Origin: Hyphomicrobiales bacterium
GTDB taxonomy: Bacteria > Pseudomonadota > Alphaproteobacteria > Rhizobiales > Beijerinckiaceae
DNA length: 7,355 nt
Direction: 5' to 3'
NCBI GenBank assembly: GCA_947374125.1
Contig: CANCAR010000137.1
Coordinates: forward strand, 1-7,355
The position numbers were made by a program, and so were the translations under genes. Below are positions 1 through 6,708 of the stretch, in pieces. The notes below the pieces were generated by a model, which saw nothing but the letters and a program-made list of their open reading frames with translations, was not told where the DNA came from and searched no databases. Within the stretch, counting starts at the first letter, position 1. Every line of letters starts with the position of its first letter.

Positions 1-3000
1 GACGGCGTCGTCGCGGATGATCGTTCCGGCATGGGATAGCCCAACAATCCGATCGGCCAGAGTGCTTTCGAGCTTGCCAATCGCCTCGCCAGCCGAACCG
101 ACGACATTTTGGACAGAAAGGCTTGCCTCAGCCAGTTTCTCAAGGGTTACCAACGTTTCCGTTTGAATTTTATCGGTCGTTTGGGTCAAGGTGCGAACGG
201 CATTATCGCCAACGTCACTGATAGACTGCGTGACGTTCGTCGCATGGGCACGGAGTGTGTCGACGAGCCCGGTGCCGTGATTATCGAGCACATTCGAGAG
301 CTTGTCGATGACGGTATCCACCGCGCCGGATATCGCTGAGGTTTGTCCCTCTAGCGTTTCGCTAAACCGTGTGCTTTGGCCGTCAATAACGGTGCCAATC
401 GTCTCCAATCTGGCAACGATATTTTCTTCAAAGTTTTTCACCTGGCTATCGAGCGTGCCAGCAATTTCAAGCGCGCGCTCACCAAGGATTTCGTTAATTT
501 CGGTAGCACGAACCGCTAGCATCTGCGTGACGCGCTCGGCACGGTCTGTGAGGACGCGACCGAGTTCGGTCGTGCGGGTTTCGATCGTCGCTCCGATCAT
601 AGCATTGCTTTGTGACAAAGTGCGCTCGATTTCGGTGGCGCGCTCAGACATAGAATCGACAAGCGTTGTCGTTCGATCCGCTATGCCTTGGTCGACACGA
701 GTAAACATCGCGTCGATGCCCTCGGCAACAGCCATGCTCTTGATTCGCGAATTTTCTTCAATCGCCTCTAGTTGCTTTTCAATAATACCGGCGGCGTTTC
801 GCGCCTGCTCGGACAAGCGATCAGATAGAGCCTTACCTTCGGTCGAGAAGAGGTGTGCCACTTCGCCAAGGCGGGCTTCGATCGACGTTGTGAAGGTCGT
901 CGAATTATGCTCGATCCGGTCAGCCAACTCTCGTCCATTGGTTTCAAGTACAGACTCGAGCTTTGTAAGATTATCGGTAATCGTAGTGTTGATTTGTGTA
1001 CTGCGACCAAGAATATTCGTTTCGAAATCGGAAAGTCGACGATAAAGCGACTCGCTAAGCGCGCCGCCCTTTACAACCACTGTCTTCTCGAATGCCTCGA
1101 TTTGGCCAGAAAGTGTCGTGTTAATTCGGGCGCCACCCTGATCAAGAGTGGCTGTAATTTCACCCAAATAGGACGAAAGATTGCGGTCGAGGGCTGTAGC
1201 GCCATCGCGGATAGTCGCCTCGAGCGACGCAACGCGGCTGCCGATGGACTGGTCTATGCGGGTCGCATAGCCCACGAGATTGGTCTCAATCATCTCGGCA
1301 TTCCGCGAAAGGCTCGTCTCGAGCAGGCTCGTCCCTGTCATGAAGGATGCGGACACGGCGGTGATTTTGTCGCCAATCATACTATTAAAGATATCGCTTG
1401 CCTCCGATAGCGAGGTTTCAAGCGTGACAACATGCTGGGACAGGCTGCGCTGAATGGTTTCTGCTCCGCGACCAATGGTGCGATCAACCGTTGAAACACC
1501 TGTTGCAAGCGTAGAGGCCAGCGTTTCGATTCTGCCTTCAAGCGCGGCGTCGATTGATTTTCCGACGTCTTGCAGGTTGGTTTCAATGCGCGACAGATTG
1601 TTTCCGAGACGCAGATCAATTTCTTCGGTTGCACGACCAAGATTGGTCTCAATCCGGGTAGAATGTGCCCCAAGCCGTGAATCGAGGGATTGGCCTATTT
1701 CCTGAAGGTTGGTCTCGATGCGCGTAATATGCGTGCCGAGCTTGGCATCCATTGTGATGCTCGCGCCTGTAAGGCTGTCATCAATCCGGTTCAAATGTCC
1801 GGCCAGATTGGAATCAAGCTTCTCGGTTGCATTTCCGACCGTCGCCTCAATCGTGGCGGCGCGTTCAGATAAGATCGTTCCCAGCCGCAGGGTTTCTGAC
1901 GAAAGGTCGTCAATGAAACTACCCGCTGTTTCTGACATGCGCGAACGAATGGCTTCGGCCTCGCGACCCATATCATCGCGAATGCGTTCCGATTGCGATG
2001 TAATAATGCTTGTTACATCGTTTAACCCGTCCGAGAATACGGTGCGTGATTGCGCAAGCTTGTCATCCATAATGACGGCCAGACGCGTTGCACTATCGTC
2101 AAATGTCCGCTCAATGGCTTCCGATTGACGAGCGAGCGATGCACGAATGGTTTCACCCGATGTCAGAATGTTGGCTGCAAAGGTTGATGATCCATCGGCA
2201 ATCCGATCGCCTGCCTTTTCTGCTGACGATTCAATGGCTTGCACCATATCTTCTGCACGCGATACGAGCTCGGTCGTCAAAGCGGCGCCCGTTGAACTCA
2301 GCTTTTCAGCAACCGCATCAGCTTTGTTCGACAGGGTTACAACGATGTTTTCGCCCACATTGGCGATACGGCTCGTAATGTGATCGTTGGCATTGCCGAG
2401 GTTTCGAAGGAGATCATCGCCCTTGTCTGACAACACGCTGATGAGCGATTCACCGGTTCGACCAAGCGTGGTCGCTATGCTGCTGGTCTTCGAATCGATA
2501 GCGTAAGCCACCTTCTGGCCAGCATCTTCGACCAGAGATGTAATGCGGTTCATGGCCGAGTCGATTTCACGGCCCAAATGCTCGTGGGTCGTCAAGATGG
2601 AGGAGCGGATCTGATCGGCGTTCGATGCAATTGCGTCACGTTGCAATGACAACTCGTCGATGAGGGCACGAATGCGGATTTCGTTTTGACCATAGGCGCG
2701 CTCAAGCGTCGCAATTTCATTATGAACCATGGTTTCAAGTTCGCTGGCACGCGCCACCGCGCGCTCCATACCATCGCCCATCGCAGCTACTTCACGGCGC
2801 ACCACTTGGGACAGGCTGACAACGGCTTCTGCACTCGACGATTCAGGCTCGGCTAACCGCAAGGCAACTTGGGCCATGGATTGAGCCACAACCTGCATTT
2901 CTCGCGCCCGAACCGAGGCCAAGGCCAAGGCAAAGAAGATAATGACCGGCAAAAGGCTGGCGAAGACAATGTAAGGGGCCAGTGCATTCATGCCTTGAAT

Positions 3001-3438
3001 GAGCTGAGGCGAGCCTGCAGTCGATGTTGACCACATCGCATAGCCCGCAATTCCGAGCCAAACGATGGAAGCCGCGGTTGCTGTCAAATAGGATTGACGC
3101 GATGAGCGCTTTTGCAGTGCCTGAAGGATTTCGCCGACGGCGCGACGATCATCATTGGCAGGTTGGCCTGGCGTGGTCCGCGGCGCATCGTCGTTTTTGG
3201 GGCGATCAGATGATGAGCGTTCTCGGCGGCTTGCGGTTTCAGATGAACGCGACCGTGTGGCTTGTTCAGACGCGGCTGCTTCGGTGCGCGGCAGGCGCTT
3301 TTTTGAACTCGCCGAGGCATCCGATGTTTCTTCATCAGTTGTCTCATTCGGCGTTCCATTGATCGAAATGTTCAGCGCCTCTTCAATTGCAGAGAGCGCG
3401 GCCTCAGCCGAATCCGATACTTTTTGCTGCGTCGCCAT
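1..3438 (-). CDS. Giant membrane-anchored coiled-coil protein, GPR/RgsE/TipN-like polar growth organiser (partial, 3' end missing)
   Basis: The frame is open for 1146 codons from the ATG at 3438-3436 to the left edge, so the C-terminus is missing. A GAGG ribosome site lies at 3448-3445, six bases before the ATG. Residues 1-106 are hydrophilic and rich in Ser, Arg, Asp and Glu (probably disordered). Two hydrophobic helices follow, at about 117-136 and 153-176, joined by a short loop. Basic residues flank both (KRSSR before, RAR after), which places both ends in the cytoplasm with a small periplasmic turn. From residue 177 the chain is continuous amphipathic helix with a 22-residue period. It has no Cys anywhere, no Trp beyond W127 and W136, and no Pro after P198. 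This architecture matches Agrobacterium GPR and Sinorhizobium RgsE, which have apolipoprotein-like repeats and organise the growing pole, and more loosely Caulobacter TipN. Coiled-coil composition alone can mislead, so the polar role is inferred; the architecture is seen directly. Confidence 0.8.
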   Translation of the reverse strand, partial: MATQQKVSDSAEAALSAIEEALNISINGTPNETTDEETSDASASSKKRLPRTEAAASEQATRSRSSETASRRERSSSDRPKNDDAPRTTPGQPANDDRRAVGEILQALQKRSSRQSYLTATAASIVWLGIAGYAMWSTSTAGSPQLIQGMNALAPYIVFASLLPVIIFFALALASVRAREMQVVAQSMAQVALRLAEPESSSAEAVVSLSQVVRREVAAMGDGMERAVARASELETMVHNEIATLERAYGQNEIRIRALIDELSLQRDAIASNADQIRSSILTTHEHLGREIDSAMNRITSLVEDAGQKVAYAIDSKTSSIATTLGRTGESLISVLSDKGDDLLRNLGNANDHITSRIANVGENIVVTLSNKADAVAEKLSSTGAALTTELVSRAEDMVQAIESSAEKAGDRIADGSSTFAANILTSGETIRASLARQSEAIERTFDDSATRLAVIMDDKLAQSRTVFSDGLNDVTSIITSQSERIRDDMGREAEAIRSRMSETAGSFIDDLSSETLRLGTILSERAATIEATVGNATEKLDSNLAGHLNRIDDSLTGASITMDAKLGTHITRIETNLQEIGQSLDSRLGAHSTRIETNLGRATEEIDLRLGNNLSRIETNLQDVGKSIDAALEGRIETLASTLATGVSTVDRTIGRGAETIQRSLSQHVVTLETSLSEASDIFNSMIGDKITAVSASFMTGTSLLETSLSRNAEMIETNLVGYATRIDQSIGSRVASLEATIRDGATALDRNLSSYLGEITATLDQGGARINTTLSGQIEAFEKTVVVKGGALSESLYRRLSDFETNILGRSTQINTTITDNLTKLESVLETNGRELADRIEHNSTTFTTSIEARLGEVAHLFSTEGKALSDRLSEQARNAAGIIEKQLEAIEENSRIKSMAVAEGIDAMFTRVDQGIADRTTTLVDSMSERATEIERTLSQSNAMIGATIETRTTELGRVLTDRAERVTQMLAVRATEINEILGERALEIAGTLDSQVKNFEENIVARLETIGTVIDGQSTRFSETLEGQTSAISGAVDTVIDKLSNVLDNHGTGLVDTLRAHATNVTQSISDVGDNAVRTLTQTTDKIQTETLVTLEKLAEASLSVQNVVGSAGEAIGKLESTLADRIVGLSHAGTIIRDDAV
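1543..1806 (-). repeat. Four tandem 66-bp (22-residue) apolipoprotein-like repeats inside the giant gene
   Basis: Residues 545-632 of the giant protein divide into four consecutive 22-residue units with no gaps, at 1806-1741, 1740-1675, 1674-1609 and 1608-1543. Units 2-4 share the core RIETNL at the same offset, begin with LG and carry an acidic residue near position 20; unit 1 has RIDDSL at that place. The DNA is also similar: a GGT(T/C)TC(A/G)AT core recurs every 66 bases around 1580, 1646 and 1712. The 22-residue phase continues more weakly downstream (units starting LEGRIETL, IGRGAETI, LSEASDIF and so on). Twenty-two residues is the classic period of apolipoprotein A/E amphipathic helices. 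The near-identity of units 2-4 suggests relatively recent duplication. Confidence 0.85.
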
Positions 3439-3475
3439 TATATGCCTCAGCGGTTCCGGACAATTCCAGACATAA

Positions 3476-3488
3476 CCCGATTATCGGG
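3476..3488. promoter_or_regulatory. 13-bp palindrome in the leader of the giant gene (possible operator)
   Basis: CCCGAT-T-ATCGGG is a perfect inverted repeat with six-base arms around one central base, 37 bases upstream of the giant gene's start and within the 271-bp gap it shares with the divergent ferredoxin gene. A second, weaker dyad (ACAAC-CT-GTTGT) lies at 3496-3507, and a TTAA at 3493-3496 could be half of a CtrA-type site, although the second half (TTGT) does not match. No regulator can be named. No convincing -35/-10 pair was found for either flanking gene. Confidence 0.35.
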
Positions 3489-3709
3489 CATTTTAACAAC
3501 CTGTTGTAAAAAAGCATACCCATACGGGAGGGAGATTGAAAACAGCGTTAACGGTCGGGAAACCATATGCTTTACGATCCCAAAATCCCGGTTATTGCGA
3601 GGATAAGATTTCCATTATGCCGTTTTCCTCTCGTCAAGACAATGCTGTTCCGATAATTAGCTGATGATACGAGGCTGTCGTGCTTCGGGTAATTGGTAAT
3701 GAGGATACG

Positions 3710-4030
3710 ATGGCAAAACTTCAGTTTGTCGATTTTGGCGGTATGGTTAGGACAGTCGAGGCCGCTGTGGGCTCGACGGCTATGGAAGCGGCTATCAAAA
3801 ATGGTATTCCCGGTATTGAAGCGGAATGCGGTGGAGCCTGTGCTTGCGCCACGTGTCATGTCTATGTGGATGATGCTTGGCAGACGGCAGTGGGTGCACC
3901 AACAGCCATGGAAGAAGACATGCTGGATTTTGCCTATGATGTGCGGCCCAATTCCCGTCTTTCCTGCCAAATCAAAATAACCGATCAACTTGACGGGGTG
4001 ATCTTACATACACCTGAACGCCAAGCGTGA
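3710..4030 (+). CDS. Adrenodoxin-type 2Fe-2S ferredoxin
   Basis: A 106-residue cytoplasmic electron carrier. Cluster ligands are C40, C46, C49 and C86, giving C-X5-C-X2-C-X36-C, the spacing of adrenodoxin and of bacterial ferredoxins of the FdVI/putidaredoxin class. An additional Cys, C44, sits inside the ligand loop (GGACACATC). The acidic stretch after the third ligand (VDDAW, then MEEDML at about 67-72) is where this family docks its reductase and acceptor. The ATG at 3710 is preferred because GAGG at 3701-3704 precedes it by five bases; an in-frame GTG at 3680 would add ten residues but has no comparable ribosome site. The reductase gene follows after 31 bp, so the two are probably cotranscribed. 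Such ferredoxins serve cytochromes P450, iron-sulphur assembly or other oxygenases. No acceptor gene is in the window. Confidence 0.93.
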   Translation: MAKLQFVDFGGMVRTVEAAVGSTAMEAAIKNGIPGIEAECGGACACATCHVYVDDAWQTAVGAPTAMEEDMLDFAYDVRPNSRLSCQIKITDQLDGVILHTPERQA

Positions 4031-4061
4031 TCTTTGCGATTATTCTTTGAACGGTAAGCTA

Positions 4062-5105
4062 ATGACCCCAACGATATCCACGGATGCTCTGATTGTTGGC
4101 GCGGGGCCCGTGGGCCTTTTCGCGGTATTTGAGCTGGGCCTTCTCGACATCAAAACGCATCTTGTGGATATTTTGCCAAAAATTGGCGGACAATGCGCTG
4201 AACTTTATCCGGAAAAGCCGATTTACGATATTCCAGGTTTTCCTTCGGTAACGGGGCAGGGGCTGATTGATAATCTCTTGAAACAGATCGAGCCGTTTCA
4301 TCCGGAGTTTCACCTTTCCGAGATGGTGGCCTCTGTCGAGAGTATAGGCAGCGCAGAAGCGCCGCTTTTTCGGGTGATCACGGATGCAGGGACGGTCTTT
4401 GAGACGAAAACTCTAGTGATCGCCGCGGGTGGCGGCTCGTTTCAACCGAAGAAGCCCCCTATCCCCGGTATTGAGACTTATGAGGAAAAGAGCGTTTTTT
4501 ATGCCGTTCGACGCATGGAGGATTTGCGCGACCGCGATGTTTTGATCGTTGGCGGCGGGGATTCCGCGCTGGATTGGACGCTTAATCTACAAAAAGTTGC
4601 TCGCCGGGTGACGCTGATGCATCGCAGAGATGAGTTTCGCGCTGCACCGCATAGCGTTGAGCAAATGCGTGCACTGGTGGCTGGCGACCAAATGGATTTA
4701 AGGATAGGGCAAGTGACCGGCTTAGGCGGCGAAGGCGGAAGATTATCGCGCGCCATTTGCCGCGGGAATGACGGAAGTGAATTCGAAATCGTCTGCGATG
4801 CCATGCTGCCTTTTTTCGGACTGACCATGAAACTCGGCCCGATTGCCGATTGGGGTCTGGCGCTCGATGAAAATCTCGTGCCTGTCGACACCGAGAAATT
4901 CGAAACATCGACACCCGGCATTTTTGCGATCGGGGATATTAATACCTATCCGGGCAAGCTGAAGCTTATCTTATCGGGCTTCCATGAAGGCGCGCTCGCG
5001 GCTCAAAAGGTGTTTCGCTATATCAATCCCGATAAGCGACTGACTTTTCAGTATACGACCTCTTCCTCAAGCCTTCAGAAGAAACTCGGCGTTAGCGGCA
5101 CCTAA
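4062..5105 (+). CDS. Ferredoxin-NADP(+) reductase, thioredoxin-reductase-like type
   Basis: A 347-residue FAD enzyme that passes electrons between NADPH and ferredoxin. The N-terminal FAD fold carries GAGPVG at residues 13-18. The NADP domain has VGGGDSALD at 163-171, followed by HRRDEFR at 187-193, whose arginines are the usual determinant for the NADPH 2'-phosphate. The second FAD motif GIFAIGDI is at 286-293. The CxxC redox pair that thioredoxin reductase carries before its NADP motif is absent (the sequence there is VFYAVRRMEDL), and the length fits the ferredoxin reductases typified by Bacillus YumC and their alphaproteobacterial relatives, which also have a short C-terminal extension, here ending in LQKKLGVSGT. 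The start is taken at ATG 4062; an in-frame TTG at 4047 is possible. The ribosome site is weak (GGTAAG at 4053-4058), consistent with translation following the adjacent ferredoxin, its likely partner. Confidence 0.92.
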   Translation: MTPTISTDALIVGAGPVGLFAVFELGLLDIKTHLVDILPKIGGQCAELYPEKPIYDIPGFPSVTGQGLIDNLLKQIEPFHPEFHLSEMVASVESIGSAEAPLFRVITDAGTVFETKTLVIAAGGGSFQPKKPPIPGIETYEEKSVFYAVRRMEDLRDRDVLIVGGGDSALDWTLNLQKVARRVTLMHRRDEFRAAPHSVEQMRALVAGDQMDLRIGQVTGLGGEGGRLSRAICRGNDGSEFEIVCDAMLPFFGLTMKLGPIADWGLALDENLVPVDTEKFETSTPGIFAIGDINTYPGKLKLILSGFHEGALAAQKVFRYINPDKRLTFQYTTSSSSLQKKLGVSGT

Positions 5106-5125
5106 AGGACTGCTCATCCGGGTTT

Positions 5126-5139
5126 ATGATCCAGATCAA
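5126..5139 (+). promoter_or_regulatory. FNR/FixK-type box upstream of the universal stress gene
   Basis: ATGAT-CCAG-ATCAA matches the FNR/FixK/Anr consensus TTGAT-N4-ATCAA at nine of ten positions, the only difference being the first base. It lies between the reductase stop and the stress gene, centred about 83 bases before the ATG at 5216. A regulator bound at the usual -41.5 position would set transcription start near 5174, leaving a leader of about 40 bases. No clear -10 hexamer was identified, so the start point is an inference. CRP/FNR-family control of stress genes of this kind under low oxygen is well known in proteobacteria. Confidence 0.6.
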
Positions 5140-5215
5140 GGCAAAATGTTTCATCCTCAAGCAAGGTTTGGCTGGCGCTTAGGTGGTGCCCAAATCAACG
5201 TTTGCAGGAGTTCCT

Positions 5216-5653
5216 ATGTTCACATCGATCGTTGTTCCGGTTGATCTTTCGGAAATGGATGTCTCGCAACCCGCGCTTGAGCGAGCGGTGGCGTTGGCTT
5301 CCATGACGAACGCATCGCTTCATCTTGTTTATGTCAGATCCTTGCTTCCGGTCACATTCATGGAATATGTCCCGCCCTCATTCGATGAAGAACAGCAAGT
5401 CGATTGCGAATTGCGGATGAAAGAATTGGTTGGAAAGCTCCCGCTCTCGGATAAATCGAAAGTCACAACTTCCGTCCGGATGGGCTCGGTTTATAATGAA
5501 ATATTGGCTGAAGTTGAAAAGATGAAAGCTGACTTGATCGTGATCGGCTCCCACCGCCCAGCGATGTCGACCTATCTTCTTGGATCAAACGCGACGACAA
5601 TCGTCCGGCACGCCCCATGCTCGGTTATGGTGGTTCGCTCACCGGCGAAATAG
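5216..5653 (+). CDS. Universal stress protein, UspF/UspG-type
   Basis: A single-domain Usp of 145 residues, the normal length for the family. The first strand ends in the nucleotide-contacting Asp (VVPVD, D10). The C-terminal loop reads GSHRP at 111-115 and LLGSN at 121-125, followed by a HAPCSVMVVR strand. This GSxxP...LLGS form is typical of the UspF/UspG branch rather than the G-2X-G-9X-G(S/T) form of many other ATP-binding Usps. AGGAG at 5206-5210, five bases before ATG 5216, decides the start; an in-frame GTG at 5183 would add eleven residues but lacks such a site. The gene is separated by 110 bp from the reductase upstream and has its own FNR/FixK-like box. Usp proteins are cytoplasmic and help survival in energy or oxygen limitation; the exact target here is unknown. 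Confidence 0.92.
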   Translation: MFTSIVVPVDLSEMDVSQPALERAVALASMTNASLHLVYVRSLLPVTFMEYVPPSFDEEQQVDCELRMKELVGKLPLSDKSKVTTSVRMGSVYNEILAEVEKMKADLIVIGSHRPAMSTYLLGSNATTIVRHAPCSVMVVRSPAK

Positions 5654-5654
5654 C

Positions 5655-5942
5655 CTAACGATCTCGGTCGATGTCGATAACGCGGTATTCTACGTCAATC
5701 GATGTAGGCTGTGTCGCATTGCTTGTGCGTTTAAGGGCACGCCGGATACGCCAACGGACATACAGAGCGCCCGCGAAAACGATAGGGGTCAATACCAGCA
5801 AAATGCTGGCACTCAATAGAAATAGGCCGACACCCAACGCGCCTGCGATAATGGCCGTGACGACTACCGCCCAGCTCGGAATGTTGATCGCACCGGCTGC
5901 GCGAAAGGGGGCGGATTGATGGGGCTTAAAGGGGTCGGACAT
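5655..5942 (-). CDS. Small two-helix membrane protein of unknown function
   Basis: A 95-residue protein that I do not recognise. Residues 1-22 are polar with several prolines. Residues 24-62 are almost entirely hydrophobic and rich in Ala, Gly, Val and Leu, long enough for two membrane helices in a hairpin (about 24-43 and 45-62). A strongly basic segment follows (RWRIRRALKR, 63-72), then a polar tail with alternating acidic and basic residues ending IDIDRDR. The basic flank places the C-terminal tail in the cytoplasm. The start at ATG 5942 is chosen over an in-frame ATG at 5969 because a GCGAAG-like sequence precedes it, while nothing resembling a ribosome site precedes the longer form. It converges on the stress gene, with one base between the two stop codons. 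Coding is supported by the clear domain layout; function is open. Confidence 0.72.
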   Translation of the reverse strand: MSDPFKPHQSAPFRAAGAINIPSWAVVVTAIIAGALGVGLFLLSASILLVLTPIVFAGALYVRWRIRRALKRTSNATQPTSIDVEYRVIDIDRDR

Positions 5943-6077
5943 AATACTTCGCCAAGTTTGATCGTGCATAAACCGTGCACGGCTTTCAAATGGCGATGAT
6001 CAATACCATTTGCAACATGCTGTGGATCGAACACTGCCTAGCTTGTTCATCTATCTGCGTTCGAATACCGTAAGCAA

Positions 6078-6596
6078 ATGCGTCGATTAATCCTATTTCG
6101 CCATGGCAAAGCCGTTCCACACGATTCCGCGCCAGATTTTGAGCGCGGTCTAACGGCGCGCGGCATGAACGACAGTGCGGCAATGGGCCGATATTTGGCG
6201 ACAGAGCAAATCTTTCCTGATCTAGCGCTGATTTCACCCTCTTCCCGAACGGTAATGACGTGGCAATCCGCTAAGGTCGCGTTTGGCACGGTTGATGAAC
6301 GCTTTGACAAGACGCTTTATTTGGCAAGCGCCGATGGGTTACTCCGGCAGATACAGGTCGTGCAGGATAGCGTCATGACGTTGATCCTAGTGGGACATAA
6401 TCCGTCACTTCATGATCTATCGCTTGAACTCGCTGGCTTCGGCGACCGTTACGCCTTAGCGCGGCTGAAAGAGCACATGCCAACAGCTGCGATCGTCGTG
6501 TTGGATTGCGATATCGATCACTGGTCTGACCTTGCGGCTCGATCTGCGCGGCTTGAGCGGTTTCGTACGCCTGATCGTGCTGATGATCCTGCTTGA
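6078..6596 (+). CDS. sixA: SixA-like histidine phosphatase
   Basis: A 172-residue phosphatase of the histidine phosphatase (phosphoglycerate mutase-like) superfamily. The catalytic RHG is at residues 8-10 (LILFRHGKA), with H9 the expected phospho-acceptor. R57 in the SPSSR segment and H107 in VGHNP supply the other phosphate-pocket residues. The short form without inserts matches SixA, which in E. coli removes phosphate from histidines of phosphorelay or PTS proteins; the target in this organism is not shown. It begins at ATG 6078 with only a weak ribosome site (GTAAG) upstream and is transcribed divergently from the small membrane gene, with 135 bp between them. The segment after H107 (LHDLSLELAGFGD) is typical of the SixA group. 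The flagellar hook gene follows but appears to have its own promoter, so a functional link is not implied. Confidence 0.88.
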   Translation: MRRLILFRHGKAVPHDSAPDFERGLTARGMNDSAAMGRYLATEQIFPDLALISPSSRTVMTWQSAKVAFGTVDERFDKTLYLASADGLLRQIQVVQDSVMTLILVGHNPSLHDLSLELAGFGDRYALARLKEHMPTAAIVVLDCDIDHWSDLAARSARLERFRTPDRADDPA

Positions 6597-6616
6597 TGCT
6601 GATCGGCCTTTGACCT

Positions 6617-6661
6617 GACTCGGCAAAAATTTCCGGTTTATGTGGTCTATTTTGCCGGGTC
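6617..6661. promoter_or_regulatory. Inverted repeat upstream of the sigma-54 promoter, candidate activator (FlbD-like) sites
   Basis: GACTCGGCAAAA at 6617-6628 is mirrored by TTTTGCCGGGTC at 6650-6661; the twelve-base arms pair throughout except for one T-G at 6620/6658, across a 21-base spacer. The CGGCAAAA half-sites are centred about 110 and 80 bases upstream of the transcription start predicted from the sigma-54 motif, the usual distance for an enhancer-binding protein. In alphaproteobacteria the flagellar activator FlbD binds GC-flanked A-rich elements of this sort. The alternative is a hairpin ending sixA transcription, but no T-run follows the right arm. Confidence 0.5.
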
Positions 6662-6708
6662 GCTAAATTGCCTCGAAAAATTGTTACGGAAAAACAATGC
6701 CGTTGTGG

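Noticed and set aside
302..1045. A 247-codon plus-strand frame and several other plus-strand frames (853-1410, 1709-2128, 3155-3475)
   Set aside because: They lie opposite the giant minus-strand gene, which is continuously open with a ribosome site, membrane helices and a regular repeat. The plus-strand translations are Ser/Arg-rich mirror products of the repeated codons and show no domain.
1..3438. Chemoreceptor or phage tape-measure identity for the giant coiled-coil gene
   Set aside because: No HAMP domain or chemoreceptor hairpin motif is visible in the part present, no phage genes are nearby, and the 22-residue apolipoprotein-like period with an N-terminal membrane hairpin fits the GPR/RgsE type better. 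The missing C-terminus keeps this from being final.
3572..3988. A 138-codon minus-strand frame across the ferredoxin gene
   Set aside because: It is antisense to a ferredoxin with all four cluster cysteines at exact spacing, and has no recognisable motif or ribosome site.
4499..4921. Two minus-strand frames inside the reductase gene
   Set aside because: They are antisense to conserved NADP and FAD motifs of the reductase; no independent coding signal.
6044..6072. TTGTTC-N17-TACCGT ahead of sixA as a sigma-70 promoter
   Set aside because: Each hexamer matches only about half of the consensus, and the start would fall almost on the ATG.
6593..6606. A TTGAT-GCTG-ATCGG sequence at the sixA stop, resembling an FNR/FixK box
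   Set aside because: The second half matches at only three of five bases and it overlaps coding sequence; the flgE promoter is better explained by sigma-54.
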